A DNA stretch of 64,000 nt. Source: an uncultured Ruminococcus sp. GTDB lineage: Bacteria; Bacillota; Clostridia; Oscillospirales; Acutalibacteraceae. The stretch's first letter is position 1. Each line of letters begins with the position of its first letter. Position numbers and translations under genes: made by a program. Below are positions 8,083 through 16,154 of this stretch, in pieces. The notes under the pieces were generated by a model. The model ran no database searches, was not told the origin of the DNA, and saw only the letters and a program-made list of their open reading frames with translations. The stretch covers positions 124,001-188,000 of the forward strand of contig CAJUGO010000002.1 in the NCBI GenBank assembly GCA_910585865.1, in the 5' to 3' direction.

Positions 8083-8088
8083 GGACCA
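8061..8088. other. Junction 1 right attachment site (attR-like)
   Basis: Element arm TTTATACCTTAAGGAATAC, GGC, then core GGACC (8083-8087) and gene arm AGATGGA. The inverse complement of the arm aligns with the left element arm at 3785-3803 with a one-base offset. Confidence 0.82.
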
Positions 8089-8094
8089 GATGGA
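8083..8094 (+). CDS. cotJC: cotJC piece 2: 12-bp micro-exon
   Basis: GGACCAGATGGA encodes G-P-D-G, residues 31-34 of the rebuilt CotJC. Its left end is the junction 1 core and its right end (GATGGA, 8089-8094) is the junction 2 core. After GATGGA the frame reads Q-L-I-L-W and leaves the CotJC sequence, so gene-derived DNA here is only 12 bp between two elements. Confidence 0.85.
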
Positions 8095-8309
8095 CAATTG
8101 ATTTTATGGTGCACTATTGATAACTATCTATCAAACCCACTAAATATCCCCTTATATTGTACATTTTAGCATATTAGCATTCATATGCAGACATCGAAAT
8201 TCAGACCTTATTTTTAGCAATTACAATGCACAAATCAAATAAATAATTATAAATATTTCATTTCAAGAATTAAACCATTTATATGTAAAATATGAATGCA
8301 TAAAACAAG

Positions 8310-8345
8310 ATCTTCCTTGATTTTAAGTCAGGGAAGATTTTTTAT
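8310..8345 (+). terminator. Hairpin with T-run upstream of the hydrolase
   Basis: ATCTTCCTTGA and TCAGGGAAGAT (one G-T pair) followed by TTTTTTATTTTTT. There is no gene directly upstream on + to terminate, so it may be the end of a transcript that reads across the att site. The rest of 8095-8442 shows no gene. Confidence 0.6.
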
Positions 8346-8442
8346 TTTTTCATAATTTAGAATACTTTAATTGCCAAAAGCGTTACTTTTTCACTTGCTT
8401 TGAATAATCTAATAGAGAGTATGCAAAGAAAGGGGAAAAATT

Positions 8443-9411
8443 ATGAAACGATGTGTACCATTAGAATTGGAGGCAGAAGTCGTCTGCAATCAAAGTTCTG
8501 TACCTCCTTTGATTTTTCAACTACCGCCAAAACAAGGACGAGAAGTTCTGGAAAAAGCACAAGACACTCCTGTATATAAATATCCTGCTGATATTTCTGT
8601 AAATGAAATCAATACAGGAAAATGGGGTACTATTCCTGTCTATTTTGTTATTCCAAAAGATACTGCTTCCATTCGTAATGTTATTTTTTATATTCATGGT
8701 GCAGGATGGGTATTCGGCAGTTTCCATACACATGAAAAACTGGTAAGGGAACTTGCAGTCAGAACAAATTCATTAGTTGTATTTCCTGAATACAGCCGTT
8801 CTCCCGAAGCAAAATATCCTGTTGCTATTGAACAATGTTACTTTATTCTTTCGCATTTATGGGAAATTATCGGCAAAGCCTTTCCTAATATCAACCGTGA
8901 TACTTTAACAGTTGCAGGCGACAGCGTTGGCGGTAATATGACAATCGCAATGACTTTGATGTCTAAAAAACGAAACGGAATAAAAATTCATAAACAACTC
9001 TTGTATTATCCTGTAACCAACGCTTGTTTTAATACACCTACTTATTTTCAGTTTGCAGAAAATTATTATTTATATAGAGCAGGTATGAAATGGTTTTGGC
9101 GACAGTATACTTCATGTGAAGCAGACAGAAATCAAATAACGGCTTCTCCGCTTCGTGCTAGTATAGATTGCCTGAGGGGATTACCTGAAGCAATGATTAT
9201 TAATGGTCAGGCTGATGTTTTAAGAAGCGAGGGCGAAGCATTTGGAGAGAAACTACGCTGTGCAGGCGTTAAAGTAACAGCATTGAGAGTACAGGGAATC
9301 ATTCACGATTTTGTTATGCTAAATTCTCTTGATAAAACAAATGCCTGTCGTACAGCGATGGACGCATCCACTGAGTGGATAAATCGTAAAAATGAATGTA
9401 ATGACATGTAA
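8443..9411 (+). CDS. Alpha/beta hydrolase, HSL-type esterase
   Basis: A 322-aa cytosolic esterase/lipase-like hydrolase. The hormone-sensitive-lipase oxyanion motif is IHGAGWVFGS, the nucleophile elbow GDSVGG (Ser in GDSxGG), the acid is probably in NGQADVLRSEGE, and the catalytic His is in GIIHDFVML. These three and the ~320-aa length fit the family (PF07859). AAAGGGG precedes the ATG. It stands alone with its own terminator as cargo of element B/C. Substrate not predictable. Confidence 0.88.
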   Translation: MKRCVPLELEAEVVCNQSSVPPLIFQLPPKQGREVLEKAQDTPVYKYPADISVNEINTGKWGTIPVYFVIPKDTASIRNVIFYIHGAGWVFGSFHTHEKLVRELAVRTNSLVVFPEYSRSPEAKYPVAIEQCYFILSHLWEIIGKAFPNINRDTLTVAGDSVGGNMTIAMTLMSKKRNGIKIHKQLLYYPVTNACFNTPTYFQFAENYYLYRAGMKWFWRQYTSCEADRNQITASPLRASIDCLRGLPEAMIINGQADVLRSEGEAFGEKLRCAGVKVTALRVQGIIHDFVMLNSLDKTNACRTAMDASTEWINRKNECNDM

Positions 9412-9416
9412 AAATA

Positions 9417-9450
9417 AAATCCTGAGTTTTTGAAAAGCTCAGGATTTTAT
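9417..9450 (+). terminator. Terminator of the hydrolase gene
   Basis: AAATCCTGAG and CTCAGGATTT around a GAAAA-type loop, followed by TAT; the A-rich 5' side could serve the minus strand. Confidence 0.75.
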
Positions 9451-9518
9451 CTGCGGAAAGCTGATTTATCATAAAAATTATATTTTTATTGTGTTCATGC
9501 AATAATTCTTAGGAAAAG

Positions 9519-9710
9519 GCTTGTACAACCTTTTGTTTTTCTAAAAACCCAGTGTTCATGCGGTTTTTCAAGGTTTTTAAAAATTAAGGTGTATTTATGC
9601 AGTCGTAGCATATAAATAGCTTGTACAACCTTATGTTTTCTAAAAAAACCAGTGTTTATGCGAGTTTTAGCCGTTTTTATTTTATACATTGCACTTACAC
9701 AGTCGTACCA
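9519..9710. repeat. 100-bp-period tandem repeat carrying a second half-att copy
   Basis: Two imperfect copies, 9519-9610 and 9619-9710. Both begin GCTTGTACAACCTT and both end in CAGTCGTA-C/G-CA; GTGTTCATGC-like motifs recur at 9491, 9553, 9591 and 9653. The end of copy 2 is the element arm of junction 3; copy 1 holds a diverged version of that arm without the gene side. Confidence 0.75.
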
Positions 9711-10021
9711 TCTGCTGCCATATCCTCGTGTAAGTCAGTTATTGCATCACCTTTACTTTGCATAGATGCCGCAGTATAAGGCGATCCGGAAGCACTTTGC
9801 GGATAGATTGCTGTTGTGTGGTCAACGAAATAGTCTTCAAACCCGGCTTTTTTTATTTCATCCTCAGTTAAATTTTTTGTTAACTGATATACTATTGCTC
9901 CAATCATTTCAAGATGATTAAGTTCTTCTGTGCCGATATCAGTGAGTGTACCTTTTAATTCCGGCAGAGGCATAGTGAATCTTTGACTAAGATATCTTAG
10001 TGAAGCTCCAAGCTCTCCATC
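9711..10021 (-). CDS. cotJC: cotJC piece 3 (central part, inverted)
   Basis: Read on the minus strand from the GATGGA core at 10021: D-G-E-L-G-A-S-L-R-Y-L, then SQRFTMPLPELKGTLTDIGT, EELNHLEMIGAIVYQ and, near the end, KGDAITDLHEDMAA. This is the body of a manganese-catalase-like CotJC, with ligand candidates Glu35, Glu65 and His68 of the rebuilt protein. After GCA-GCA-GAT the frame runs D-G-T-T-V-stop in element DNA. An ATG at 9973 gives an ORF, but it is internal (Met49) and has no ribosome binding site, so it is not an independent gene. Confidence 0.92.
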
Positions 10022-10045
10022 CCGACAACTGATATAATAGTTTGT
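10016..10045. other. Junction 2 attachment site, inverted half (pair of 8089)
   Basis: On minus: element arm ACTATTATATCAGTTGTCGG, core GATGGA, gene arm GAGCTTGG. The other half (8089) has element arm CAATTGATTTTATGG after the core. Together the arms read ATCAGTTG-N10-CAATTGAT, a near-perfect palindrome centred on GA. Confidence 0.8.
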
Positions 10046-10067
10046 CCTTTTTTACTGTGAATTTTTA

Positions 10068-11654
10068 TTAAAATGGATTTTGAAATTTATAATTTATAAC
10101 AATTTTTTTTGATTTATAAACTTCAATGTTTTCAATTAATTGACCTATCAGCAAAGGCGAAATATTTTCAAACGATACAATTTGTTTTATCAGCTCAATG
10201 ATTTGCTCAGGTGATTGTTTTTTCCTGTTTTGTTTGCTTTTTTCATCAATGTTTAAAAGCCTGTTAGATAAAACTTCTTTTTCATTGTTAAATTCTGATG
10301 ACATCATTAAAAAGTTTTCCTCTGAAATAATTCCTCTTACCTTATCCTCATAAAGTGATTTTATAATTGTTTTTATTTCATCTAATCTTTTAAGAATGTC
10401 TTTTTTCTCTTTATCAGATTTTTCATAGGTTGGTTTGGTATCAGATACTGAAAAACTATTGCAAAATTCATCAGGATTGCTTATTGCTTTTGCTGTTATT
10501 TCTTTTAAGCTTGTCAAGACAAATTGATTTAATAAATTTTCTTTGATTACATTTCTTTGACATTTTTCTTTGCCAAAGCGTGAATAGCCTGAACAGATAC
10601 AGACAAATTCTTTTTTAGCACCTAATCTTCTGAAAGTCATTGGCATTTTGCAATCACCACAGAATATGAGACCTGCAAGCAAATGGTTTTCTCGTTCAGT
10701 TGGATAAGATATGCAGGCTTTTCTTTTGATGCGTTCCTGTACGACTTCAAAATCTTCCTTTGAAATAATAGGTTCATGTGTATTTTCTGCAATAATCCAA
10801 TCAGAGCGAGGAATTTTTTTAAACTTCTTTACCTTGTAGCTTATTTTCTCACTTCTGTGCTGTGCCATATTTCCTATGTAAGTAGGATTTGTAAGAATTC
10901 CTTTTATTGTTTCTGTTCTCCAAACATTGAATTTGGAATTAACATTCACATAGGCAAGATTTTGAACTTTATTTTTATACTCAGTAGGTGTTAATATCTT
11001 TTCATCAGTAAAGACACGGGCAATTTTAGCCATACTGTAGCCATTTAAATACATTTCAAAAATTCTTTTTACAACCTTTGACGCTTTGCTGTCAACGACA
11101 AGCATATTTTTATCTTCTTTAGCTTTCACATAACCAAACGGAGCAAATGCACCAATGAATTTTCCGTTAATCCTTTTGGTGTCCATTACCGTTCTTATCT
11201 TTTTTGAAATATCTTTTGCATACATATCATTTATAACGGATTTAAACGGTGTCATATCGTTGTTTGCGGATTTTTCAAAGGTGTCTATTCCGTCGCTTAA
11301 TGCTATGTATCTTATGTTTTTTTGTGGAAAGTATCGCTCTAGATAGTAACCTGTATCAATGTAATCTCTGCCTAGTCTTGATAAATCTTTTGTTATGACT
11401 AAGTCAACTTTTTTATTTTCTATATCTTTAATCATATTCTTAAATGCAGGACGGTCAAAATTTAATCCTGAGTAACCATCATCAATGTATATTTCATAAA
11501 CATTCCAACCCTGTTCAAGAATATAATTCATTAAATAGTCCTGTTGATTTTTAATGCTCATAGATTGACCGCTTTCTTCATCTTCTCGTGAAAGTCTTAG
11601 ATACAGCCCAGCATTATAAATCTTATGGCTTGTATAGTTATAGTGAGTTATCAT
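10068..11654 (-). CDS. Large serine recombinase SR-B
   Basis: A 528-aa recombinase. Catalytic Ser22 is in LYLRLSREDE; IDDGYSGLNFDRPAFKNMI, TKDLSRLGRDYIDTGYYLE and DTFEKSANND are typical of the resolvase domain of TndX/Tn4451-like enzymes. The recombinase domain and the zinc ribbon (CGDCKMPM ... GKEKCQRN) follow, then a coiled coil from about residue 400. GGGGGTT precedes the ATG. The stop is 47 bp from the junction 2 core at 10021 and transcription runs towards it, so it is assigned to the GATGGA pair. A 53-aa ORF lies just upstream in the same direction. Confidence 0.93.
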   Translation of the reverse strand: MITHYNYTSHKIYNAGLYLRLSREDEESGQSMSIKNQQDYLMNYILEQGWNVYEIYIDDGYSGLNFDRPAFKNMIKDIENKKVDLVITKDLSRLGRDYIDTGYYLERYFPQKNIRYIALSDGIDTFEKSANNDMTPFKSVINDMYAKDISKKIRTVMDTKRINGKFIGAFAPFGYVKAKEDKNMLVVDSKASKVVKRIFEMYLNGYSMAKIARVFTDEKILTPTEYKNKVQNLAYVNVNSKFNVWRTETIKGILTNPTYIGNMAQHRSEKISYKVKKFKKIPRSDWIIAENTHEPIISKEDFEVVQERIKRKACISYPTERENHLLAGLIFCGDCKMPMTFRRLGAKKEFVCICSGYSRFGKEKCQRNVIKENLLNQFVLTSLKEITAKAISNPDEFCNSFSVSDTKPTYEKSDKEKKDILKRLDEIKTIIKSLYEDKVRGIISEENFLMMSSEFNNEKEVLSNRLLNIDEKSKQNRKKQSPEQIIELIKQIVSFENISPLLIGQLIENIEVYKSKKIVINYKFQNPF

Positions 11655-11681
11655 TGCAACCCCCTTTTACTCATCTAATAA

Positions 11682-11843
11682 CTATCTATCACTCATATTT
11701 AATTCATATTTTTGTAAATTCCAATCCCCTACAGGAATTTTTATCAAATATTTTATGTAATTTTGTAATATGCTTTTAAATTCTTTTTCTGAATTGTCGT
11801 AGTTGCATGTAATAGAATATTCATTATCTTTTTTACTTTGCAT
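11682..11843 (-). CDS. 53-aa ORF upstream of SR-B
   Basis: MQSKKDNEYSITCNYDNSEK, then EFKSILQNYIKYLIKIPVGD and a short tail. Similar in plan to small ORFs found before many clostridial serine recombinases (acidic start, then a helix with YI-x-YLI). The ribosome binding site is GAGGGTGAT. It is 27 bp from the SR-B start, so they are probably co-transcribed. A CATAAAAT box, identical to the -10 of the sigma-E-like promoter in element A, lies at 11901-11894 on this strand, but its -35 is poor. Candidate cofactor of SR-B by position only. Confidence 0.65.
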   Translation of the reverse strand: MQSKKDNEYSITCNYDNSEKEFKSILQNYIKYLIKIPVGDWNLQKYELNMSDR

Positions 11844-11936
11844 AATATCACCCTCATATAATAAAATTATTAAATTATATTATAAATAAGATGATTTTAT
11901 GTTATGATTATGATATATAAATCAGCTTTTTGTTTT

Positions 11937-11968
11937 GCCCACTAAACTACTATAACAGCTTAGTGGGC
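11937..11968 (-). terminator. Hairpin after the CHAT-gene remnant
   Basis: GCCCACTAA and TTAGTGGGC. The inner part TATAACAGCTTAGTGG is also found at 21089-21103 after the full CHAT gene, so this tail moved with the module. Confidence 0.6.
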
Positions 11969-11979
11969 ATATTTTCTAC

Positions 11980-12137
11980 TTAATATTTATCGTAAGTAAA
12001 GCTATCATATGCTTTTTCAAGCGCTTGCCTTTTTTCGGAAGCAGAGTATTTTTCCCAGTCCGAGCAGAGAATAAACTCCCTCTTCATATTGATATTTACA
12101 AGATTTTTTAATTTTTCCTCATTGATTTTATATAATT
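11980..12137 (-). pseudogene. Remnant of a CHAT-type surface protease gene (C-terminus only)
   Basis: About 155 bp matching the 3' end of the intact gene at 21117: on minus it encodes the equivalents of KNLVNINMK, CSDWEKYSASEKRQALEK and the closing Y-x-K-Y-stop. Upstream of it the similarity ends near 12137, and the subtilisin-like gene follows. This suggests that a CHAT-type gene once stood here and was replaced, probably by recombination between the shared halves of the two protease types. Confidence 0.8.
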
Positions 12138-12150
12138 AAACAAATTACTT

Positions 12151-12200
12151 GAGTGGTGTTGTAAATAGCTAACCAAAAGATACTTACCATAACACCACTC
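12151..12200 (-). terminator. Hairpin downstream of the subtilisin-like gene
   Basis: GAGTGGTGTT and AACACCACTC, 10-bp perfect stem with a 30-nt loop, 39 bp after the stop codon on the minus strand. Confidence 0.5.
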
Positions 12201-12238
12201 TCCCCTTTTCTAAACCTATTTTTTTAATATTCTAATAG

Positions 12239-15200
12239 TTAATTTATGAGTGTTTGAAACCCAGTGTAATCTTTTAAGTATGCTTTGTATTCCGTAGCAT
12301 TTGCATATTCCGTACCACATTCAAATATCTTCATACAATTGCTTTCCTCAGGGAAACCACTCCAATTCAAATCAAATTCATATATGCCAATATCATTAAA
12401 TACATCTTTTATTTTGCTTTCAGCTAATAATTTATTATCTGAAATTGTTTCTCCATTAATTTCATATTTAAAATTGCCATATTTGTAGCTATATGTTATA
12501 TCTGCTTTTTCAGATAAAGAATTTTTGTTGTCAACAGAAAATGCTTTGAAGTATTTAGCGTAGATACTGCCAGTTGAATAACCATACCAAAATCTATCAG
12601 ATAAACACAGGTATTTGTTATTATCATTTGTTACTGTATAAACATACAGCTGTTCGTCTGCATTATCGTACTTTTCTGTTTCATAAACGATACCTTTATC
12701 AACAACTTTATTATTTTCAATACAGTACAATTTCACTTGAATTTTTACAAATCCGTTGTCTTCACCTAATGCAGATATTGTAATCATTTCTGGATTTTTA
12801 TCATTATTTAAATCTTCAATATATACAGATGATAAACCTTTTGGGTTATCTATATTTCTATATATTTCACTTTCAGAAATACCTGATAATATTTTTTCAA
12901 AATCATTACATATACCTATTTGCGGAACAATAACATTGTTTAAATAATCTTTATAAATTTTAGGGATTGACGGATTTAATAGAATAGGATTTTGTAAAAC
13001 GACATATTCACTATCAACATCAAGTGACATACCATAATAGTTATAATTATCGTGATGAAACGATAATGAATAACTACCGTAAGGCAAATTCAAGCTAAAG
13101 TTGCCATTTTCATCTGTTGTGGTTGTTACTACAGGGTCAAGGCTATCACTTGAATTGTCAATTACTTCAACCCTTACATCTTTGATAGGATTGTTTGTTT
13201 TGCTGTCTCTTACTATACCTGCACAAACAGAGCCTGTTTTTCTTTGAAGTTTTACATTTTTTAAACTTGAATAACCATTAGGTGAAATTGTTATTTTAGT
13301 TAATTTATAATTTTCATGCTCAAAAGTAAAAGTATGCTGTTTTGAATGAGAATCAATATCAAAACTAAATTTTCCATCTTTATCAGTTGTACAATCTATA
13401 TTTATTTCATCACAAGATATTTTTACATTTGATATTGGTTCATTATTATTAGCATCTATAACTTGTCCTGTAATCCGTTTATCCGTTCTGCGTATAGCTT
13501 CTTCAACAGATAGCTTCGCATTTAACATTCTGTAATTATCATTTGTTGTATGCTTGCCGTCAGGATTATCCCAAACCCATATATTTTCATCATAGCTGTT
13601 GCAAACAATGTCTTTGACCTCTGCACCTGTAAAATTGCTGTTAACAGACCAAACCATACCGCAAACAGATGTAACCATAGGTGCAGCCATTGATGTACCG
13701 TTTAAATTAGCATAAGCACCATTAATCCATCCGCCCCAGCCATCACTAACTTCACCTGGAACCGTGCTATAAATATTTGTACCTGGTGCGCAAATATCAA
13801 CTCGGCTTCCTCCATTAGAGCTAACTTCTTGCTGATAGTTTCCGTCATCATTTTTTTGAGCATTTCCAACTATAATAATTCTATCTAACACATCTCGTTT
13901 TGAAAAACTAACATTTTGAGGGACAATTATATTACTATTTTTTATTGATGCAAAATACCCACTATATTTTGTATCAATGGCATACCCATCTTCTGTACCA
14001 TTTCCAGACGATTGAACAACTACAAAATCTTTACCTTTAATTAACAACTCGACTAAAGCTTTCGAAGCAAGATTAGCACTATCTGTATATGCATCTACAT
14101 TATTTATATTTTCGTAATAATTATAATACTTATTTAAAGAATAATTCACAACTTTTGCTCCTGATTCAACAGTATATGTCAAACCTGATAGTATTTCGTT
14201 TTCGGTATCCCATTCTTGTTTTCCTTCTGGTTGCCAATCAACACACCATAGTGTGTTTTTCCAAACAAGACCAGCCATTCCTTTTTTATTATTCGCGTTA
14301 GCTCCGATAATACCAGCTACATGTGTTCCATGTTTAGCTTTTTTATTATTTGATTTTAAAGCTTCATTAGGAAATTTTATAACTCCTTCTAAATCTTCGT
14401 GTCCAACATCAAATCCGTTATCAACAACACCTATATCAATATAATTAAACCGCTCGTTATAATCCCAAGCTGAATATGCTTCTATAGCATCTAAATACCA
14501 GTCGCCACCATTGGCATTTTTATAAGGGTCATTTACAGAAACTGATGTCTTTGTATTACTACTTATCCTATCAATTTCTGTTGCATACACACCATCCATA
14601 TTGTCAATTTTATTACAAATTTCGTATAAACTTTCTAAATCCATAGTTTCCACTTCAACTTGCCATTGATTTATACCGTTAATACTACCTACGACTTTAC
14701 CATTTATAGATGAAACAATCTTATTTTTTCTATCGTCAGACACGCCCTCGTCAAAGAATATTAAGATAATATTATTTACATAGTGCGTATTTGTTTCACT
14801 GTCATAAGCAATATGGCTTTCGTCTAATTCATAGATTTTACCGCTGTCATAAGTAATCTTAACTGTTTTACTTTCTGTTTTTCCGCTTTCAGTAGTTGCA
14901 GTTACAGTAATTTTGTTAATTTGCGGTTTTAACTGAATATCTGCACTATATGTATTATCACTTATAACAGCATTTCCACTGTCTGTAATTTCGTAATCAT
15001 CAATTTCAGTAGCTATCGTATAAGTTACAGATACAACATTACTTGCTAATGAAAATTTACCACTTAATTTCTGATTGAAATTAGTTACTGTTTCTTCTTT
15101 ATTGTCTATTGTCAAATTTATATTATCATTCACTTTATAACTTACATTAGCAGTAATTGTATAATTGTTATTATCAACCTTAATCTGCTCACTTACAGTA

Positions 15201-15970
15201 ATAGTAGAAGAATTATTTTCTTGTGCAAAAGCATTAAATTTTGAAATACCTACTACAGATATAACAGCAATAACAACACACAATATTGATGAAACAATTT
15301 TTGTTGTTTTATCAATATGCTTGATTAAGCAATACAACAATGTTGAAATACTTGCTAATAACAGTACAATAAAAATACACATATATGTATAATCAGAACC
15401 TGTTTTTATGCTTGTATTATCTTGATTGTTGTTATTTTTTGTATTATCATTTGATTTATCAGATTTGTTGTTATCATTATTTGAAATAATACTTGTTGTA
15501 GTCTGAGTGTTTGGTTTTGTATTTTGTGTATTACCTGTATTGCTTTCTATTGGTTTTGTTGTTGGCTCTGTCGTACTATCTGGTTTAGTGCTTGACTCTA
15601 CAGTACTTTCTGTTGGATTAGTTACGTTTTGCTCTTCACCTTTTACAACAGCAACTACAGTTAGATTTGCTTGTTCCCCACTTTTCAGGTCAATTGCTTT
15701 TGTTGATGTTTCATCATTGCTGTCCTTTAATTCAAATTTATCAGGAAGCAGGGCTTCAATTGAAACATCTTTAACAGTAAAGTCATTTGTATTCGTTACA
15801 GATATAGTAATTTGAATATCTTCATTTAACGAATAGCTTTGCTTGTCTGTTGTGAGATTAACTTGTAATCCGTCTTGTGTTGTTGTCTGTGCCAATGCGG
15901 TTATACTAAAGCTGAATAAGATTATCAGCATTACAATTATAACCGATAGGCATTTTAACGCTTTTTTCAT
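12239..15970 (-). CDS. Surface subtilisin-like (S8) protease with CARDB-type and carboxypeptidase-regulatory-like domains
   Basis: A 1243-aa exported protein. Signal peptide (~27 aa), CARDB/DUF11-like domain (~30-105), Thr/Asn/Ser-rich linker (~110-190), two membrane helices (~195-245, YMCIFIVLLLASISTLLYCL and ILCVVIAVISVVGI), a beta-rich region, then the peptidase. The S8 triad is complete: Asp517 (VVDNGFDVGH), His550 (HGTHVAG), Ser760 (NGTSMAAP). Two CarboxypepD_reg-like repeats follow (ITGQVIDANNNEPISNVKIS; AGIVRDSKTNNPIKDVRVEV), then a C-terminal part with IEDLNNDKNPEMI. AAGGAGG precedes the ATG. The first ~270 residues are nearly the same as those of the CHAT protein at 21117. Confidence 0.88.
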   Translation of the reverse strand: MKKALKCLSVIIVMLIILFSFSITALAQTTTQDGLQVNLTTDKQSYSLNEDIQITISVTNTNDFTVKDVSIEALLPDKFELKDSNDETSTKAIDLKSGEQANLTVVAVVKGEEQNVTNPTESTVESSTKPDSTTEPTTKPIESNTGNTQNTKPNTQTTTSIISNNDNNKSDKSNDNTKNNNNQDNTSIKTGSDYTYMCIFIVLLLASISTLLYCLIKHIDKTTKIVSSILCVVIAVISVVGISKFNAFAQENNSSTITVSEQIKVDNNNYTITANVSYKVNDNINLTIDNKEETVTNFNQKLSGKFSLASNVVSVTYTIATEIDDYEITDSGNAVISDNTYSADIQLKPQINKITVTATTESGKTESKTVKITYDSGKIYELDESHIAYDSETNTHYVNNIILIFFDEGVSDDRKNKIVSSINGKVVGSINGINQWQVEVETMDLESLYEICNKIDNMDGVYATEIDRISSNTKTSVSVNDPYKNANGGDWYLDAIEAYSAWDYNERFNYIDIGVVDNGFDVGHEDLEGVIKFPNEALKSNNKKAKHGTHVAGIIGANANNKKGMAGLVWKNTLWCVDWQPEGKQEWDTENEILSGLTYTVESGAKVVNYSLNKYYNYYENINNVDAYTDSANLASKALVELLIKGKDFVVVQSSGNGTEDGYAIDTKYSGYFASIKNSNIIVPQNVSFSKRDVLDRIIIVGNAQKNDDGNYQQEVSSNGGSRVDICAPGTNIYSTVPGEVSDGWGGWINGAYANLNGTSMAAPMVTSVCGMVWSVNSNFTGAEVKDIVCNSYDENIWVWDNPDGKHTTNDNYRMLNAKLSVEEAIRRTDKRITGQVIDANNNEPISNVKISCDEINIDCTTDKDGKFSFDIDSHSKQHTFTFEHENYKLTKITISPNGYSSLKNVKLQRKTGSVCAGIVRDSKTNNPIKDVRVEVIDNSSDSLDPVVTTTTDENGNFSLNLPYGSYSLSFHHDNYNYYGMSLDVDSEYVVLQNPILLNPSIPKIYKDYLNNVIVPQIGICNDFEKILSGISESEIYRNIDNPKGLSSVYIEDLNNDKNPEMITISALGEDNGFVKIQVKLYCIENNKVVDKGIVYETEKYDNADEQLYVYTVTNDNNKYLCLSDRFWYGYSTGSIYAKYFKAFSVDNKNSLSEKADITYSYKYGNFKYEINGETISDNKLLAESKIKDVFNDIGIYEFDLNWSGFPEESNCMKIFECGTEYANATEYKAYLKDYTGFQTLIN

Positions 15971-16066
15971 TTTTTATTATCCTCCTTGATTTTTGCACAT
16001 CTTGATATAAAATAAATGTGCATAATTTAATTAATAATTGGCAGACTAATAATATAGGTAAAATAT

Positions 16067-16086
16067 TTTCGTGAAGTTTATTACTT
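16067..16086. repeat. Inverted repeat left of the tyrosine integrase
   Basis: TTTCGTGAAGTTTATTACTT; its exact reverse complement is at 17482-17501. It lies between the subtilisin gene start and the integrase terminator. Confidence 0.8.
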
Positions 16087-16095
16087 CAAGAAAAA

Positions 16096-16134
16096 GCGGA
16101 GGTATTCCCCTTGTTTATGGGGATTTTCCTCCGC
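16096..16134 (-). terminator. Terminator of the tyrosine integrase
   Basis: GCGGAGG and CCTCCGC with an inner TCCCC/GGGGA pairing, 20 bp after the stop; the minus strand continues with TTTTTCTT. Confidence 0.75.
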
Positions 16135-16154
16135 TTTGACCACTTTTTTGACCA

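Larger units (their letters stand above)
3783..8087. mobile_element. Element A: 4.3 kb excisable insertion in cotJC
   Basis: Bounded by GGACC at 3783-3787 and 8083-8087 in direct orientation. Content: serine recombinase SR-A, a 39-aa ORF behind a sigma-E-like promoter, and a secreted SPATG-anchored protein. Excision at the core joins codons for Q-Y-G-G-P to D-G in frame. The two inner arms, brought together, form a near-palindrome (CCTTAAGGAATACGGC-GG-ACCGCTTTATTAAGG), the expected attP of a serine integrase. Confidence 0.88.

Noticed and set aside
9500..9720. CRISPR-like array
   Set aside because: Only two imperfect 100-bp copies, no short regular repeat-spacer pattern and no cas genes; better explained as duplicated att arms.
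9695..9973. Stand-alone 92-aa gene starting at ATG 9973
   Set aside because: It is the inner part of CotJC on the minus strand: coding continues upstream to 10021 in the same frame, there is no ribosome binding site, and its end is element DNA.
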